Shown one piece after another: positions 15,913 through 25,576 of a stretch of DNA of 64,000 nt. The notes beneath the pieces are model-generated. The model was given only the letters and a program-made list of their open reading frames with translations, made no database searches and had not been told where the DNA came from. Numbering within the stretch: position 1 is the first letter of the stretch; each line of letters begins with the position of its first letter. Made by a program: the position numbers and the translations under genes. This DNA comes from Fluviispira multicolorata (GTDB lineage: Bacteria > Bdellovibrionota_B > Oligoflexia > Silvanigrellales > Silvanigrellaceae), in NCBI RefSeq assembly GCF_009208585.1, contig NZ_WFLN01000005.1:455470-519469 (forward strand). The letters run 5' to 3'.

Positions 15913-18248
15913 TTTTCATCTCGCAAAATAGTTTTATTTAATTCATTTTCAGAAAACTCAAGTCCAATATCTGTTCTATAATGTGGTGCACAAGATGATC
16001 CGTCCAGATTTTTTAGAGTATAGTTTTTAAGTTGCGTATAAATTTTATTTCGAGCTATTTCAAAGTTTTCTCCACATGCTAATAGACCAAAAGCACGCCC
16101 TCCCGTTGTGAAGTTATCTGGTTCAATAGCAGTTGGAATAAATTCACAATTATTTTTAAATTCATTTTTATAAATAAGCTCTCGACGAGGAGCTGATTTT
16201 TCAGGATATTCCGGTGAAGCTGCAACAACAAAAATACGTTTTAATTTGTCATGATTAAATTCGCCCCCCAATTTTTCTGGACTTAAAAAGGGAAGATTTT
16301 TTGCTGTTCTCAATACTTCAATATAAAAATCTCGTTGTAAGCCAGGTAATAAAACTTGAGTTTCAGGATCGCCTAAGCGACAATTGTATTCAAGTAGCCA
16401 AGCTTTATTTTCGCTATCAACCATAAATCCTGCAAATAAAAATCCTTTATATGGAGTCTTTCTTTTGCTCAATTCTTTTAATGTTTTGGCGAAGGTATTT
16501 TTTATTTGATCTAATAATTCTTCATTTAAAAGAACAGGACTGACTGTACCCATTCCTCCTGTATTTGAGCCTGTTTGAGAATTGTTGCGTCGTTTATAGT
16601 CACGAGCCATAGGTAAAAGTCGAAAACTGTCTCCATTACATAAAGCAATTGCAGATATTTCTTCACCTATTAAAGTTTCTTCTATAAGGAAGCAAGGAGC
16701 ATTTATTTGTTTGCTATAAGTTGGAGTCTTAACTTGAGCTGAGAGTTTTTCCCATTCTGGTAAATTTTGTTCAATTGAAATGAGTGCATTGTGCACATCT
16801 TCTTTATTAAATAAAACAAAAACCCCTTTTCCAGCTGCAAGTCCATCGTATTTAAGCACACAAGGCAGTTTAAATTGAGTTGTGTCTTCTCTTTTTAAAT
16901 AATTAAGTAACTGAGTTTTTAAGTCATTCCATTTAACAATTGTCGATGCAGCCGTTTTAATGCCGGCAGCTTGTATGACTTCTTTACAAATAATTTTACT
17001 AGATTCCAGTGATGCACACTCCAAAGAAGGAGCGAGAACTGGTATATTATATTTTTGGCATTCAGCATGAATTCCTTGCGCAATTGGAAGTTCAGGCCCT
17101 GCTATAACAAGTTGAACATTATTTTCTTTTGCAAATTTAGCAATATCAGTCACTTTGGAAAAGGGACATTCTTTATATTTTGCATGTTCCCATTTTCTTT
17201 TTCCAGCCGCACAATAAACTGTTTTAACTTCAGGAAGTTTTGCGAATGAAGAAAATAAGGAGTAATCTCTACCACCATTCCCTATGATAAGTATATTTTC
17301 AGGCATGATTGCAGATGAAATTAATTTTTCAACCGTTTCAGGTGAAATAGGCCATGGAACAAGGCAAGGTGTACAAATATCATAAGGATCAATTTCGCCG
17401 ACAAAAATTTTAAATAATTCTTGATAGCGAGCTGATATATTTTCTGCAATTGATTTTGTTACGTCTACATTTTTAAAAATAGGATGGTCGGCTGGATTAC
17501 CAATTATTTCTTCTGGTTTTCCAACGATTTTAATTAACTCTTCTCTTAAGAACTCTTTAGACAGTTGCTTTGGATTTTGTAAATTTAAATCTTTTTGATG
17601 CCAATAACGAGAAGAGTCTGGCGTGTGGATTTCATCTACTAAAATTATTTTATTATTATATAAGCCCATTTCATATTTTGTATCGACTAAAATGAGCTCT
17701 TTTTTTTGAGCTTCTTGTTGTCCAAAAGCAAATAATTCAAGCGCTTTTTTTTGAACATAATCCCAGTTTTTTTCTCCAATTATTTCAGCTGCTTTTTCGC
17801 AAGTAAGAGGCAGGTCATGACCACTCTCTGCTTTGGTTGATGGAGTTATAATAGGGTTTTCGAACTTTTGATTTTGCTGCATGTTGTGCGGCAAATAAAC
17901 TCCATATTCTGCATAAACTCCGTCAACTCCTTTGCTTTGATAAAGGCGCCAAAGGCTTCCTGTTAAAAAACCTCTTACAATAATTTCAATGGGGAATACT
18001 TTTGCTTCTTTGACTAAAGTATGGGTTGCATTTAAACAGCCGATTAAATTATTTTCAATAATATGAGATGTTTTTTGAAAAAAGTAAACAGAAAGAGCTT
18101 GGAGAATTTCAGCTTTTTTTTCGACATCAAATGGGAAAATAAAATCGAATGCAGAAATACGACTGCTCGTTTGTATGATTCTTGTTTGGTTATCAAGGAC
18201 AACGCTGTTACGTACTTTTCCAATATAAATATTTTGAACTGTAGTCAT
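15909..18248 (-). CDS. purCD: Fused SAICAR synthetase - GAR synthetase (PurC-PurD)
   Basis: One 779-residue frame encodes two purine enzymes. Residues 1-310 are PurC (SAICAR synthetase): GKVRNS, SSRISAFDFIFPF, VRGFLTGSLWRLYQ, LVDTKYEMG and a substrate-binding DEIHTPDSSRYW. A linker at about 310-320 follows. Residues 322-775 are PurD (GAR synthetase, ATP-grasp): ILIIGNGGRDYSLF, PELPIAQGI, LKYDGLAAGKGV, IEETLIGEE, NTGGMG and the late FNCRLGDPETQ-like segment. Both domains look complete. Steps two and eight of the pathway are thus on one polypeptide, an unusual combination. It overlaps purN by four bases. Confidence 0.95.
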   Translation of the reverse strand: MTTVQNIYIGKVRNSVVLDNQTRIIQTSSRISAFDFIFPFDVEKKAEILQALSVYFFQKTSHIIENNLIGCLNATHTLVKEAKVFPIEIIVRGFLTGSLWRLYQSKGVDGVYAEYGVYLPHNMQQNQKFENPIITPSTKAESGHDLPLTCEKAAEIIGEKNWDYVQKKALELFAFGQQEAQKKELILVDTKYEMGLYNNKIILVDEIHTPDSSRYWHQKDLNLQNPKQLSKEFLREELIKIVGKPEEIIGNPADHPIFKNVDVTKSIAENISARYQELFKIFVGEIDPYDICTPCLVPWPISPETVEKLISSAIMPENILIIGNGGRDYSLFSSFAKLPEVKTVYCAAGKRKWEHAKYKECPFSKVTDIAKFAKENNVQLVIAGPELPIAQGIHAECQKYNIPVLAPSLECASLESSKIICKEVIQAAGIKTAASTIVKWNDLKTQLLNYLKREDTTQFKLPCVLKYDGLAAGKGVFVLFNKEDVHNALISIEQNLPEWEKLSAQVKTPTYSKQINAPCFLIEETLIGEEISAIALCNGDSFRLLPMARDYKRRNNSQTGSNTGGMGTVSPVLLNEELLDQIKNTFAKTLKELSKRKTPYKGFLFAGFMVDSENKAWLLEYNCRLGDPETQVLLPGLQRDFYIEVLRTAKNLPFLSPEKLGGEFNHDKLKRIFVVAASPEYPEKSAPRRELIYKNEFKNNCEFIPTAIEPDNFTTGGRAFGLLACGENFEIARNKIYTQLKNYTLKNLDGSSCAPHYRTDIGLEFSENELNKTILRDEK

Positions 18249-18259
18249 CTCTTATTCCT

Positions 18260-19045
18260 TTAAAAGTAGCGTTGTATAGCAACCAAATTGTCTTTCATTT
18301 GTTCTAAATTAATATTTCCACCCGCAAAAACTCCTCGACTCACTGGAAATGTAATTTCATTTGGATGTTGAGCACACTTACTTATGATTTTCCAGTCAGC
18401 TCCTTGCGCTCCTAAACCCGGTGACAGAACAGACAACTCACTGGACTTTAACTCATCAGAAAAGAGAATATTTTCTCTATTAGCACCAATAACAACGCCA
18501 ATAAGTTTATTGAGATCTTCCTGTCCTGAAAAAACTGTATTGCGTAAATTTTGGCAGGCTTGTAAGGTTTTTTTCCAATTTTCATCGATAAAAGACAGAT
18601 CTCCTTTGCTACTTTCACTTGTAGCGCAAAGCACATAAACACGTCCTTTGCGATCTGCTTTTTTTGCACACTCTTCGAATGCTAATTGCAAAGTTTGTTC
18701 GCCTAAAAAAGGACTGATTGTCAATCCATGTGCATTTAAAGTACCAAAAATAAAATGAAGATATGCTTTTAAAGTTGTCGAAATATCATTGAATTTTGCA
18801 TCAATAATGATTGTATAATTTTCATTATATCTGCTTACAAATTCTTCAAGCAATGAAATACCTTTGCTACCAAAAGAAAGAAAATATGCAAGCTGAGGTT
18901 TTAGAATTTTATCATTTAAATTATTACCATAAAAGTCGAGTATTTCCATATGTGCATAGAGAGCTGTGCGAAAATTTTCGAAATTTTGTTGGGTCGGATT
19001 TGGATCTATGCCAAGACAAAAATTTATATTCTTATAATTTTTCAT
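18260..19045 (-). CDS. pyrF: Orotidine 5'-phosphate decarboxylase, type 2
   Basis: A 261-residue OMP decarboxylase of the long (type 2) subgroup: NFCLGIDPNP at the N-terminus, KPQLAYFLSFG, and the catalytic D-x-K-x-x-D as DAKFNDI (residues about 81-87), then LTISPFLG and LSPGLGAQG. It makes UMP, so it is a pyrimidine enzyme within the purine operon. It overlaps purK by 14 bases on the high-coordinate side and lies 11 bases before purCD. The DAKFNDI motif replaces the common DAKRGDI but keeps the three catalytic residues. Confidence 0.92.
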   Translation of the reverse strand: MKNYKNINFCLGIDPNPTQQNFENFRTALYAHMEILDFYGNNLNDKILKPQLAYFLSFGSKGISLLEEFVSRYNENYTIIIDAKFNDISTTLKAYLHFIFGTLNAHGLTISPFLGEQTLQLAFEECAKKADRKGRVYVLCATSESSKGDLSFIDENWKKTLQACQNLRNTVFSGQEDLNKLIGVVIGANRENILFSDELKSSELSVLSPGLGAQGADWKIISKCAQHPNEITFPVSRGVFAGGNINLEQMKDNLVAIQRYF

Positions 19046-20219
19046 TTAGATCACTCCTAAATTTTTCTGCATCTAAAATACTTTGTTCTCTGTTAAGAGA
19101 ATGGGTCACAAAATGTCCCATTTTTCTATTTTTCTTAGCTTCACTCTTACCATATAAAACAACATCAATAACTTCTGGATTCTTTTCCCACGCATTTAGA
19201 TTAAGCTGGTATTTATTTCCTTGCTCAATCCAAGTATCTCCTAAGAGATTTCCCATGCAGTAAAAACCATCATTAAGTTTTGGTGTCTGTAAGGGAATAT
19301 TTAATAAAATGTGAGCAAGTGCATTAAATTGGCTTATATTGCAGGCATTAAGGGATATATGTCCTGAGTTGTGCGGTCTTGGTGCAAATTCATTTATATA
19401 AATATAATAACCTTCAATACACTCAAATTTATAATAAGGATTTATTTTTCGTGATAGAAAGAATTCTGTCGTTAAAAGTCCTGTTACATTTAATTTATTA
19501 GCAGCTTTTAGAGCGATAGATTTTAATTTTTCTTGAACTGAAATTGGTAAATGTGCGGGGAGAGTTGTATTATATAAAATATGATTCTTGTGTACATTTT
19601 CAAATACGGGTAAGCATACAGCCTTGTTATTTGAATTGCGCGCAACGATACAGCTTGCTTCAAGTTCAATTTGTATTTTTTCTTCAAAAATAATTTCAAC
19701 AAATTTTATTGAAATTTCTTTTATAAAACTTTCAAAATCTTCTTTATTTTTAATGAGCCACTGTCCTTTTCCATCATAACCACCTGTTGCTGTTTTTATA
19801 ATGTAAGGGAAGTTAAATTTTTGAGAAATGATGTTGGCTTCATGTATATTTTTTGCAAGTGCAAATTGGCAGACAGGAAAGTCATTATTTTTTAGAAATG
19901 TTTTCTCTAAATATCTATTTTGTGTGGTTGCTAAAACCTGCGCTGAAGGGAAGAGTTGAGTCCCTGTTTTTTGAACAATTTCTTCGAGTAAGTTAACCGA
20001 AACATTTTCAAATTCATAAGTAACAATATCAGATGTTGCAAAGAACTCTTCTAATTTTTTTTTATCTTCCCAGCCGCCTTGAACAAAACTTTGAGTTCTA
20101 AAATACGCAGGAGAAGTGGGATCAGGATCATAAAATTGAACTTTTGCACCAAGCTTAAAAAGCGCATCAGCAAGCATACAGCCCAACTGTCCACCACCTA
20201 AAACCCCAACTGTTTTCAT
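19032..20219 (-). CDS. purK: N5-carboxyaminoimidazole ribonucleotide synthase
   Basis: A 395-residue ATP-grasp enzyme that carboxylates AIR to N5-CAIR with bicarbonate and ATP. N-terminal VGVLGGGQLGCMLA, DPDPTSPA, VTYEFENV, the ATP-grasp KTATGGYDGKGQ and late FAPRPHNSGH are all diagnostic. Length is normal. It follows purE by 14 bases, as in many bacteria. Confidence 0.96.
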   Translation of the reverse strand: MKTVGVLGGGQLGCMLADALFKLGAKVQFYDPDPTSPAYFRTQSFVQGGWEDKKKLEEFFATSDIVTYEFENVSVNLLEEIVQKTGTQLFPSAQVLATTQNRYLEKTFLKNNDFPVCQFALAKNIHEANIISQKFNFPYIIKTATGGYDGKGQWLIKNKEDFESFIKEISIKFVEIIFEEKIQIELEASCIVARNSNNKAVCLPVFENVHKNHILYNTTLPAHLPISVQEKLKSIALKAANKLNVTGLLTTEFFLSRKINPYYKFECIEGYYIYINEFAPRPHNSGHISLNACNISQFNALAHILLNIPLQTPKLNDGFYCMGNLLGDTWIEQGNKYQLNLNAWEKNPEVIDVVLYGKSEAKKNRKMGHFVTHSLNREQSILDAEKFRSDLNEKL

Positions 20220-20233
20220 CTTTTCGGTTTTCC

Positions 20234-20764
20234 TTAAAGCTGATGTTTAAAAACTGAGGAGCTTATTTTTTCTTGAACAATTTTGTTACCATCAAGTGCC
20301 AATTGAGCTCTTTTTTTACGCCAAAGTGCAAGGGATTGTTCGAGATCTTTATTTTCAAGAGAAAGAATTTGTAGAGCAAAGAGAGCCGCATTTGTTGCTC
20401 CGGCATTGCCAATTGCAAAAGTAGCTGTTGGAATTCCACCCGGCATTTGAACGATTGAGAGAAGACTGTCCATGCCATTTAAAGCTTTTGATTGAATAGG
20501 CACAGCGAGTACGGGTAGAGTGGTTAAAGCGCTCACCATTCCAGGTAAATGCGCAGCGCCACCTGCTCCTGCAATTATAATTTTAATTCCCTTTTCACGG
20601 GCTGATTTTGCAAATTCATACATGAGTTCGGGAGTTCTATGAGCACTCATAACTTGAATTTCATATGGGATAGTAAATTCAATTAAAATATCTTCCGCAC
20701 TTTTTAATGTTTCGTAGTCGGAATGACTCCCCATAATAATGCTGATGCAAGAATTTATTGTCAT
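20234..20764 (-). CDS. purE: N5-carboxyaminoimidazole ribonucleotide mutase (class I PurE)
   Basis: A 176-residue PurE that converts N5-CAIR to CAIR. It shows [11 protein letters not shown], the catalytic [20 protein letters not shown], and [22 protein letters not shown]. The presence of purK next door supports the class I (mutase) reaction. It overlaps purF by four bases. Confidence 0.97.
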   Translation of the reverse strand: MTINSCISIIMGSHSDYETLKSAEDILIEFTIPYEIQVMSAHRTPELMYEFAKSAREKGIKIIIAGAGGAAHLPGMVSALTTLPVLAVPIQSKALNGMDSLLSIVQMPGGIPTATFAIGNAGATNAALFALQILSLENKDLEQSLALWRKKRAQLALDGNKIVQEKISSSVFKHQL

Positions 20765-22248
20765 GCTATTTTATCCCCAAAGTTTTCTGGACATGCGATT
20801 TTTTGCGCCGTGATATCTTGATAATCACCAGAGAAACAAGCAGTGCACCATCCACCATTTGCACTTTCTGATTTTTCTTCATGAAAGAAATTTGTTACCT
20901 TATATCTGTTTTTATTTTGAAATTTATTCATGACAGATAAAAGACTATCTTCTGATAAGAATTCTAGAGAGTCGGATTTTAAAAATTCATTCATTTCTTT
21001 TGGAGTCATATGCTGGGCGAGTAATTCTTTTCTTTTGGGAGTGTCTATTCCATAAAAGCAAGGAAACTTTACTGGTGGAGAAGAAATTCGCATATGAACC
21101 TCTTTTGCACCTGCTTCTCTGAGTAATTCTATGATTTTTCGTGAGGTTGTCCCGCGCACAATGCTATCATCGATAACGATTATTCTTTTGCCTCGGACTG
21201 TTTCACGTACGGGGTTGAGTTTAAGACGAACCCTAAAATTTCTCACATTTTGTGTGGGTTCAATAAAAGTACGACCTACATAATGGTTGCGAATTAAACC
21301 AATTTTGAATGGAATTCCTGAGGCGTTGGCGTAACCCATAGCCATAGGGACGCCACTGTCAGGGATAGCTATGACCATGTCGGCTTCTACAGGGCTTATG
21401 TGGGCAAGCTCTTCACCCATGGCAAAGCGCGCATCGTGGGCTGGAATATTCCAGACAAGGCTGTCAGGACGAGCAAAATAAACATGCTCAAAAATACATT
21501 TGGCTTTCTGTTTATTTTTGCTTTGGAATGCACTCATATTAAAGTAACAACTTTCATTATGACCTGTTGCTAAATCAATCGAAAGTATTTCTCCAGGAAC
21601 AATATCTCGTATAAATTCTGCTCCTACTAAATCCATAGCGCAGGTTTCACTTGAAAGAACCCAACTGCTTTTTTCACCTTTTTCAGTTGGCAATTGTCCA
21701 AGAGAGAGGGGTCTATAACCACAGGCATCTACTACAGCATAAAGGTGCGTAGGAGTTAAAATAAGCAAAGAAAAAGCCCCTGCTAATTTTTCAAAGGCTT
21801 CTCTTAAACGTTCAATAAAGGTTTCTTTGGTACTTCGTGCCATCAGATGCAGGACCAGCTCAGTATCTGCCGTACCTTGTAAAATAGCGCCATTTTTTTC
21901 GAGATTTTGTCGAAGATCTTCTGAGTTTACAATGTTTCCATTGTGAGAAAGAGAGACAGGAACTCCACCAATACGTGCCGTAATAGGTTGGATATTTGCA
22001 CCTAAATTTCCACCTGAGGTGCTGTAGCGAACGTGTCCAATCGCGTTTTTTCCTTTGAGTTTTAAAAGTTCTTCTTCTTTAAAAACATCGGAAACTAAGC
22101 CTGAATTTCTGAAAGAATGAGGAAGTTTTTCTTCATCAATAGTAGAAATTCCAGCACTTTCTTGTCCTCTATGCTGAAGAGCAAAGAGGCCAAGATATGC
22201 TATTTTTGAGGCGTTTTCTGCATTCGTAACTCCAAAAACACCACACAT
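20761..22248 (-). CDS. purF: Amidophosphoribosyltransferase ([4Fe-4S] type)
   Basis: A 495-residue PurF, the first committed enzyme (PRPP + glutamine to phosphoribosylamine). Cys2 (MCGVFGV) is the glutaminase nucleophile, here without a visible propeptide. [19 protein letters not shown] and the PRPP loop [12 protein letters not shown] are intact. Cys residues at [17 protein letters not shown] and WCTACFSG match the four ligands of the Bacillus-type iron-sulfur cluster. This makes the enzyme likely oxygen-sensitive and regulated by nucleotides. Confidence 0.97.
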   Translation of the reverse strand: MCGVFGVTNAENASKIAYLGLFALQHRGQESAGISTIDEEKLPHSFRNSGLVSDVFKEEELLKLKGKNAIGHVRYSTSGGNLGANIQPITARIGGVPVSLSHNGNIVNSEDLRQNLEKNGAILQGTADTELVLHLMARSTKETFIERLREAFEKLAGAFSLLILTPTHLYAVVDACGYRPLSLGQLPTEKGEKSSWVLSSETCAMDLVGAEFIRDIVPGEILSIDLATGHNESCYFNMSAFQSKNKQKAKCIFEHVYFARPDSLVWNIPAHDARFAMGEELAHISPVEADMVIAIPDSGVPMAMGYANASGIPFKIGLIRNHYVGRTFIEPTQNVRNFRVRLKLNPVRETVRGKRIIVIDDSIVRGTTSRKIIELLREAGAKEVHMRISSPPVKFPCFYGIDTPKRKELLAQHMTPKEMNEFLKSDSLEFLSEDSLLSVMNKFQNKNRYKVTNFFHEEKSESANGGWCTACFSGDYQDITAQKIACPENFGDKIA

Positions 22249-22250
22249 GT

Positions 22251-24782
22251 TTATTTTTCCTTATATTCGCAAGAAAGTGTATCAAAATAACGCTTTAATG
22301 AACCAGAATAAAGTTTAAATACGGCATTGAAATTAAGGACAGTTTTTTGAATTGAAGTGCCTGCAGGTTTTAAAATTGCAACGCACTCAGACGAAATATT
22401 TGATGAATATAATTGTAAGAATTTTTCAGTTTCTTCTTTACTTGTGAATCCAAAAATAAAACCCATATTACCTTCAGAAAAGAGATCTTGACTGGATTTC
22501 TTCCAAATATTTTCGTTTAACTCTAACTCACATTCTGACCTAAGGGAACAAGAAATTAAGCTTCCAAGTAATCCTCCGTGGCCGACAGGAAAGCATATTT
22601 TTGGTTTAATTTCGGATATAGCAGAAAGAGTGTATTTCCATAAACTTTTTTCGCTTGTGAGATTTAGTTCAGGGCAATGGGAGTTGGCTTTTCCTAGAAT
22701 CCAAGCAGTTTGTGAAGCTTTATAACTAGAAAGCTCGCTGGCTTTATTGTCAGAAATATGTATTAAAAAAATAGATTTATTTTCTGATTTTTCAAAGTAA
22801 CGAGATGGTAATGAAAATAATGGAACCTTTGTTACGTCATCAATGCGACCTACCATTCCGATCATGGGAGTAGGTGGAATTGGATTTCCAGATGTTTGAT
22901 TATTTAAGCTCACATTTCCACTTACAATTGGAATATGTAATTCTTTTGCAACTAGATTAATGCCATCAACAGCATCTGAAAACTGTCGCATGACTTCGGC
23001 AGAGCGAGGGCTGCCAAAGTTAAGACAGTCCGTCATAGCAAGAGGAACTCCCCCTGTCGCGACAATTTTACGAGCCACTTTTAGGGCTGACAGTGCAGAG
23101 CCATTAAAGGGATCTATTTCAACCCAGCGCTCATCGCAGCCGCCTGAAATTGCAATCCCTGTTTTTGTTACGTTATTGTTTTTATCTTTTTCTTGTGCAT
23201 AGTGAGGAAGTCGTACCACACCTGCTGCAGCTGATTGCATTGCACCACAGCCTGCCACAGTATTTCCTTGAACTGTAGAGCAGTAATTGTGATAAACTGG
23301 AGAACGTTTTGCATTTGCAGGGTGGGCAAATAAATGTTCAATTAAATTTGGATATTTCTCAACTAAATTTTCTAAATTAATTCCAGATAAAATGTCATTA
23401 TGAGCACTGAGATTTTGTGCATTCAGCGACAATGAAGGTTTGCCTTGTGTTGCTTCACCTAACCAAATTTTTTCGCTTGTTTCGTTATGAATAACACTGT
23501 GATTCTTTAAATATTCATCCTTGTTTTGGATTGGCAAATTATAACGAGGGACATCTTCAATGAGTATTGGAATTGGAGTTGCTGTTACTATTTGATTGTC
23601 GAATATGCAAACAAATAAACCTGTTCTATTTACTTTGCCGATTTCTGCATAGGAAAGGTTAAACTTTTTAAGTTCAGCTAAAACTTCATTTAAATTTTCA
23701 GGTTTAACGGCGCACAGCATACGTTCTTGAGATTCGCTTAAGAGAATTTCCCACGCTTGCATATTGCTAGCTCGTTGAGGAACTTTTGCAAGATCGAGAG
23801 CGACACCACAGCCCGAGCGACCCGCCATTTCAACAGAGCTTGAGGTTAAACCCGCTGCACCCATGTCTTGCAATCCTATGGCAAGTTTTTTCTCGATGAT
23901 GGAAAGTGTTGCTTCGAGTAATACTTTTTCAGCAAAAGGGTCACCCACTTGAACAGTTGGTTTTAAAGTTGTTCCCCCGCTCGAAAACTCGGAGCTACTC
24001 ATGGTTGCTCCATGCACCCCGTCACGACCCGTTGCAGAACCAAAATAAATTAAAATATTCTCACCTTCAGGTAACAAAATGGACTCTATTTCTTTTGTTA
24101 CTTCAGAGTTTATTTTTAATTGAGGAAGAATTTCTTTTGTTTTATTTTTAAGTGAAGCGACTTGATCTTCACTTGCATCGGAAAGTATTCCTCTAAATAT
24201 TTTATCTTTATGAATTATTCCAGCCGTAAATGCATTTACTAAAATATTCTTATTATAATTGTGATGAAAGCTGATATCTCCCGTTACAGTTGGGACTCCA
24301 ACACAATTTCCATAGTCACCAATTCCACGTACCGTGTCACGTAACAAAGTTGCATTCCAAGTCCCCTCACCAAAGCGTAAGCAGTTTAAACTTGCAATTG
24401 GGTTAGCACCCATACAGAATACGTCACGTAAAATACCACCCACCCCCGTTGCAGCCCCTTGATAAGGCTCTAAGTAGCTTGGATGGTTGTGTGATTCCAT
24501 TTTAAAGGCAATGCCAAAGTTTTTATTAATTGCGACAACGCCCGCATTTTCACCTGGGCCTTGTAACACCCATGGTTCTTCAGTGTGAAAGCGTTTTAAA
24601 TGAGCTCGTGAGGATTTATAGGAGCAATGCTCACTCCACAAAGCGCCACAGACGGCAAGTTCTTCTTTGGAAGGTATACGACCTAGTTTATTGTAAAATG
24701 CGGCGGCTTCTTCGTTGTTTAATCCGTAGTGAGTAGCCAATTCTAGAAATTCATTTGTGATAAGGTTTTTTTTGGACATCAA
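22251..24782 (-). CDS. purL: FGAM synthase large subunit (PurL, split type)
   Basis: An 843-residue PurL subunit, the ATP-dependent FGAM synthetase partner of PurQ. The N-terminus shows YGLNNEEAAAFYNKLGR, then ALWSEHCSYKSS, FKMESHNHPS, GVGGILRD, GRDGVHGATM and GLTSSSVEMAG. It is about 100 residues longer than typical small PurL (about 740). The extra length includes an insert near residues 200-240 (DASEDQVASLKNKTKEIL). The glutaminase is a separate gene (purQ) whose stop overlaps this start, and no purS is present. Confidence 0.95.
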   Translation of the reverse strand: MMSKKNLITNEFLELATHYGLNNEEAAAFYNKLGRIPSKEELAVCGALWSEHCSYKSSRAHLKRFHTEEPWVLQGPGENAGVVAINKNFGIAFKMESHNHPSYLEPYQGAATGVGGILRDVFCMGANPIASLNCLRFGEGTWNATLLRDTVRGIGDYGNCVGVPTVTGDISFHHNYNKNILVNAFTAGIIHKDKIFRGILSDASEDQVASLKNKTKEILPQLKINSEVTKEIESILLPEGENILIYFGSATGRDGVHGATMSSSEFSSGGTTLKPTVQVGDPFAEKVLLEATLSIIEKKLAIGLQDMGAAGLTSSSVEMAGRSGCGVALDLAKVPQRASNMQAWEILLSESQERMLCAVKPENLNEVLAELKKFNLSYAEIGKVNRTGLFVCIFDNQIVTATPIPILIEDVPRYNLPIQNKDEYLKNHSVIHNETSEKIWLGEATQGKPSLSLNAQNLSAHNDILSGINLENLVEKYPNLIEHLFAHPANAKRSPVYHNYCSTVQGNTVAGCGAMQSAAAGVVRLPHYAQEKDKNNNVTKTGIAISGGCDERWVEIDPFNGSALSALKVARKIVATGGVPLAMTDCLNFGSPRSAEVMRQFSDAVDGINLVAKELHIPIVSGNVSLNNQTSGNPIPPTPMIGMVGRIDDVTKVPLFSLPSRYFEKSENKSIFLIHISDNKASELSSYKASQTAWILGKANSHCPELNLTSEKSLWKYTLSAISEIKPKICFPVGHGGLLGSLISCSLRSECELELNENIWKKSSQDLFSEGNMGFIFGFTSKEETEKFLQLYSSNISSECVAILKPAGTSIQKTVLNFNAVFKLYSGSLKRYFDTLSCEYKEK

Positions 24783-25576
24783 TGAGTTCTCCCCATTTTT
24801 ATTTTTTCAGCAAATTTTTCTAATTCACTTCCAGCTCGAATTTTAATATTTCGAGATTGTGAAATTCCTAATAAAAAAATGAGACCATCCACTCCACCAA
24901 CTGCGGAGTCGGAGGCCCTTTCAGGGTGCGGCATCATTCCTAAAATATTACCAGCTTGATTTGTTATTCCTGCAATTGATTTATAACTGCCATTTTCATT
25001 GTGGTTGTAATAAATAACTGCATTATTTTCAGCAATATTTTTATCAGATTCATTAACTGGAGCAATCCAATTTCCCATACCACAAGACATAGGCACGCTG
25101 AATTCAGTTGTAAATTCTTTTTGCACTTCTTCTTGTTCATTTTCATTGAATTCAGGAATCCAAACACATTTTTTATTGCTGTTACTTTTGTTTATGTAAG
25201 CAGTTTCAATGCGAATAGACACTGGAAAATGATGATACCGGCGCGTGATATTTTTGACCAAAGCGCCTGGTAACAAGCCCGTTTCGCATAATATTTGAAA
25301 TCCATTGCAAATTCCTAATACGGCAACTCCTTCCACGGCTCTTTTTTTCACAAAGGCCATTTCATCGGAGCGAGCTGCAATTGCGCCCGCTCTTAAATAG
25401 TCACCATAACTGAATCCACCAGGAACAAATATTGCGTCGATATCATCTGCTTTTAAAGTAGAATGTTTACTCAGATCGAGAAATTCTGCTTTTGATTCGA
25501 GATTGTCAGCGATCCATAAAAGCGATTCTTTTTCGCAATTTGTTCCAGGAAAAACGGGGAGAAGAGTTTTTTTCAT
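24779..25576 (-). CDS. purQ: FGAM synthase glutaminase subunit
   Basis: A 265-residue class I glutamine amidotransferase that supplies ammonia to PurL. It has the N-terminal FPGTNCEKES, VPGGFSYGDYLRAG, the nucleophile elbow GICNGFQIL (Cys), and MMPHPERASD for His-Glu. It is slightly longer than Bacillus PurQ (227 aa). Its ends overlap purB and purL by four bases each. Confidence 0.97.
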   Translation of the reverse strand: MKKTLLPVFPGTNCEKESLLWIADNLESKAEFLDLSKHSTLKADDIDAIFVPGGFSYGDYLRAGAIAARSDEMAFVKKRAVEGVAVLGICNGFQILCETGLLPGALVKNITRRYHHFPVSIRIETAYINKSNSNKKCVWIPEFNENEQEEVQKEFTTEFSVPMSCGMGNWIAPVNESDKNIAENNAVIYYNHNENGSYKSIAGITNQAGNILGMMPHPERASDSAVGGVDGLIFLLGISQSRNIKIRAGSELEKFAEKIKMGRTH

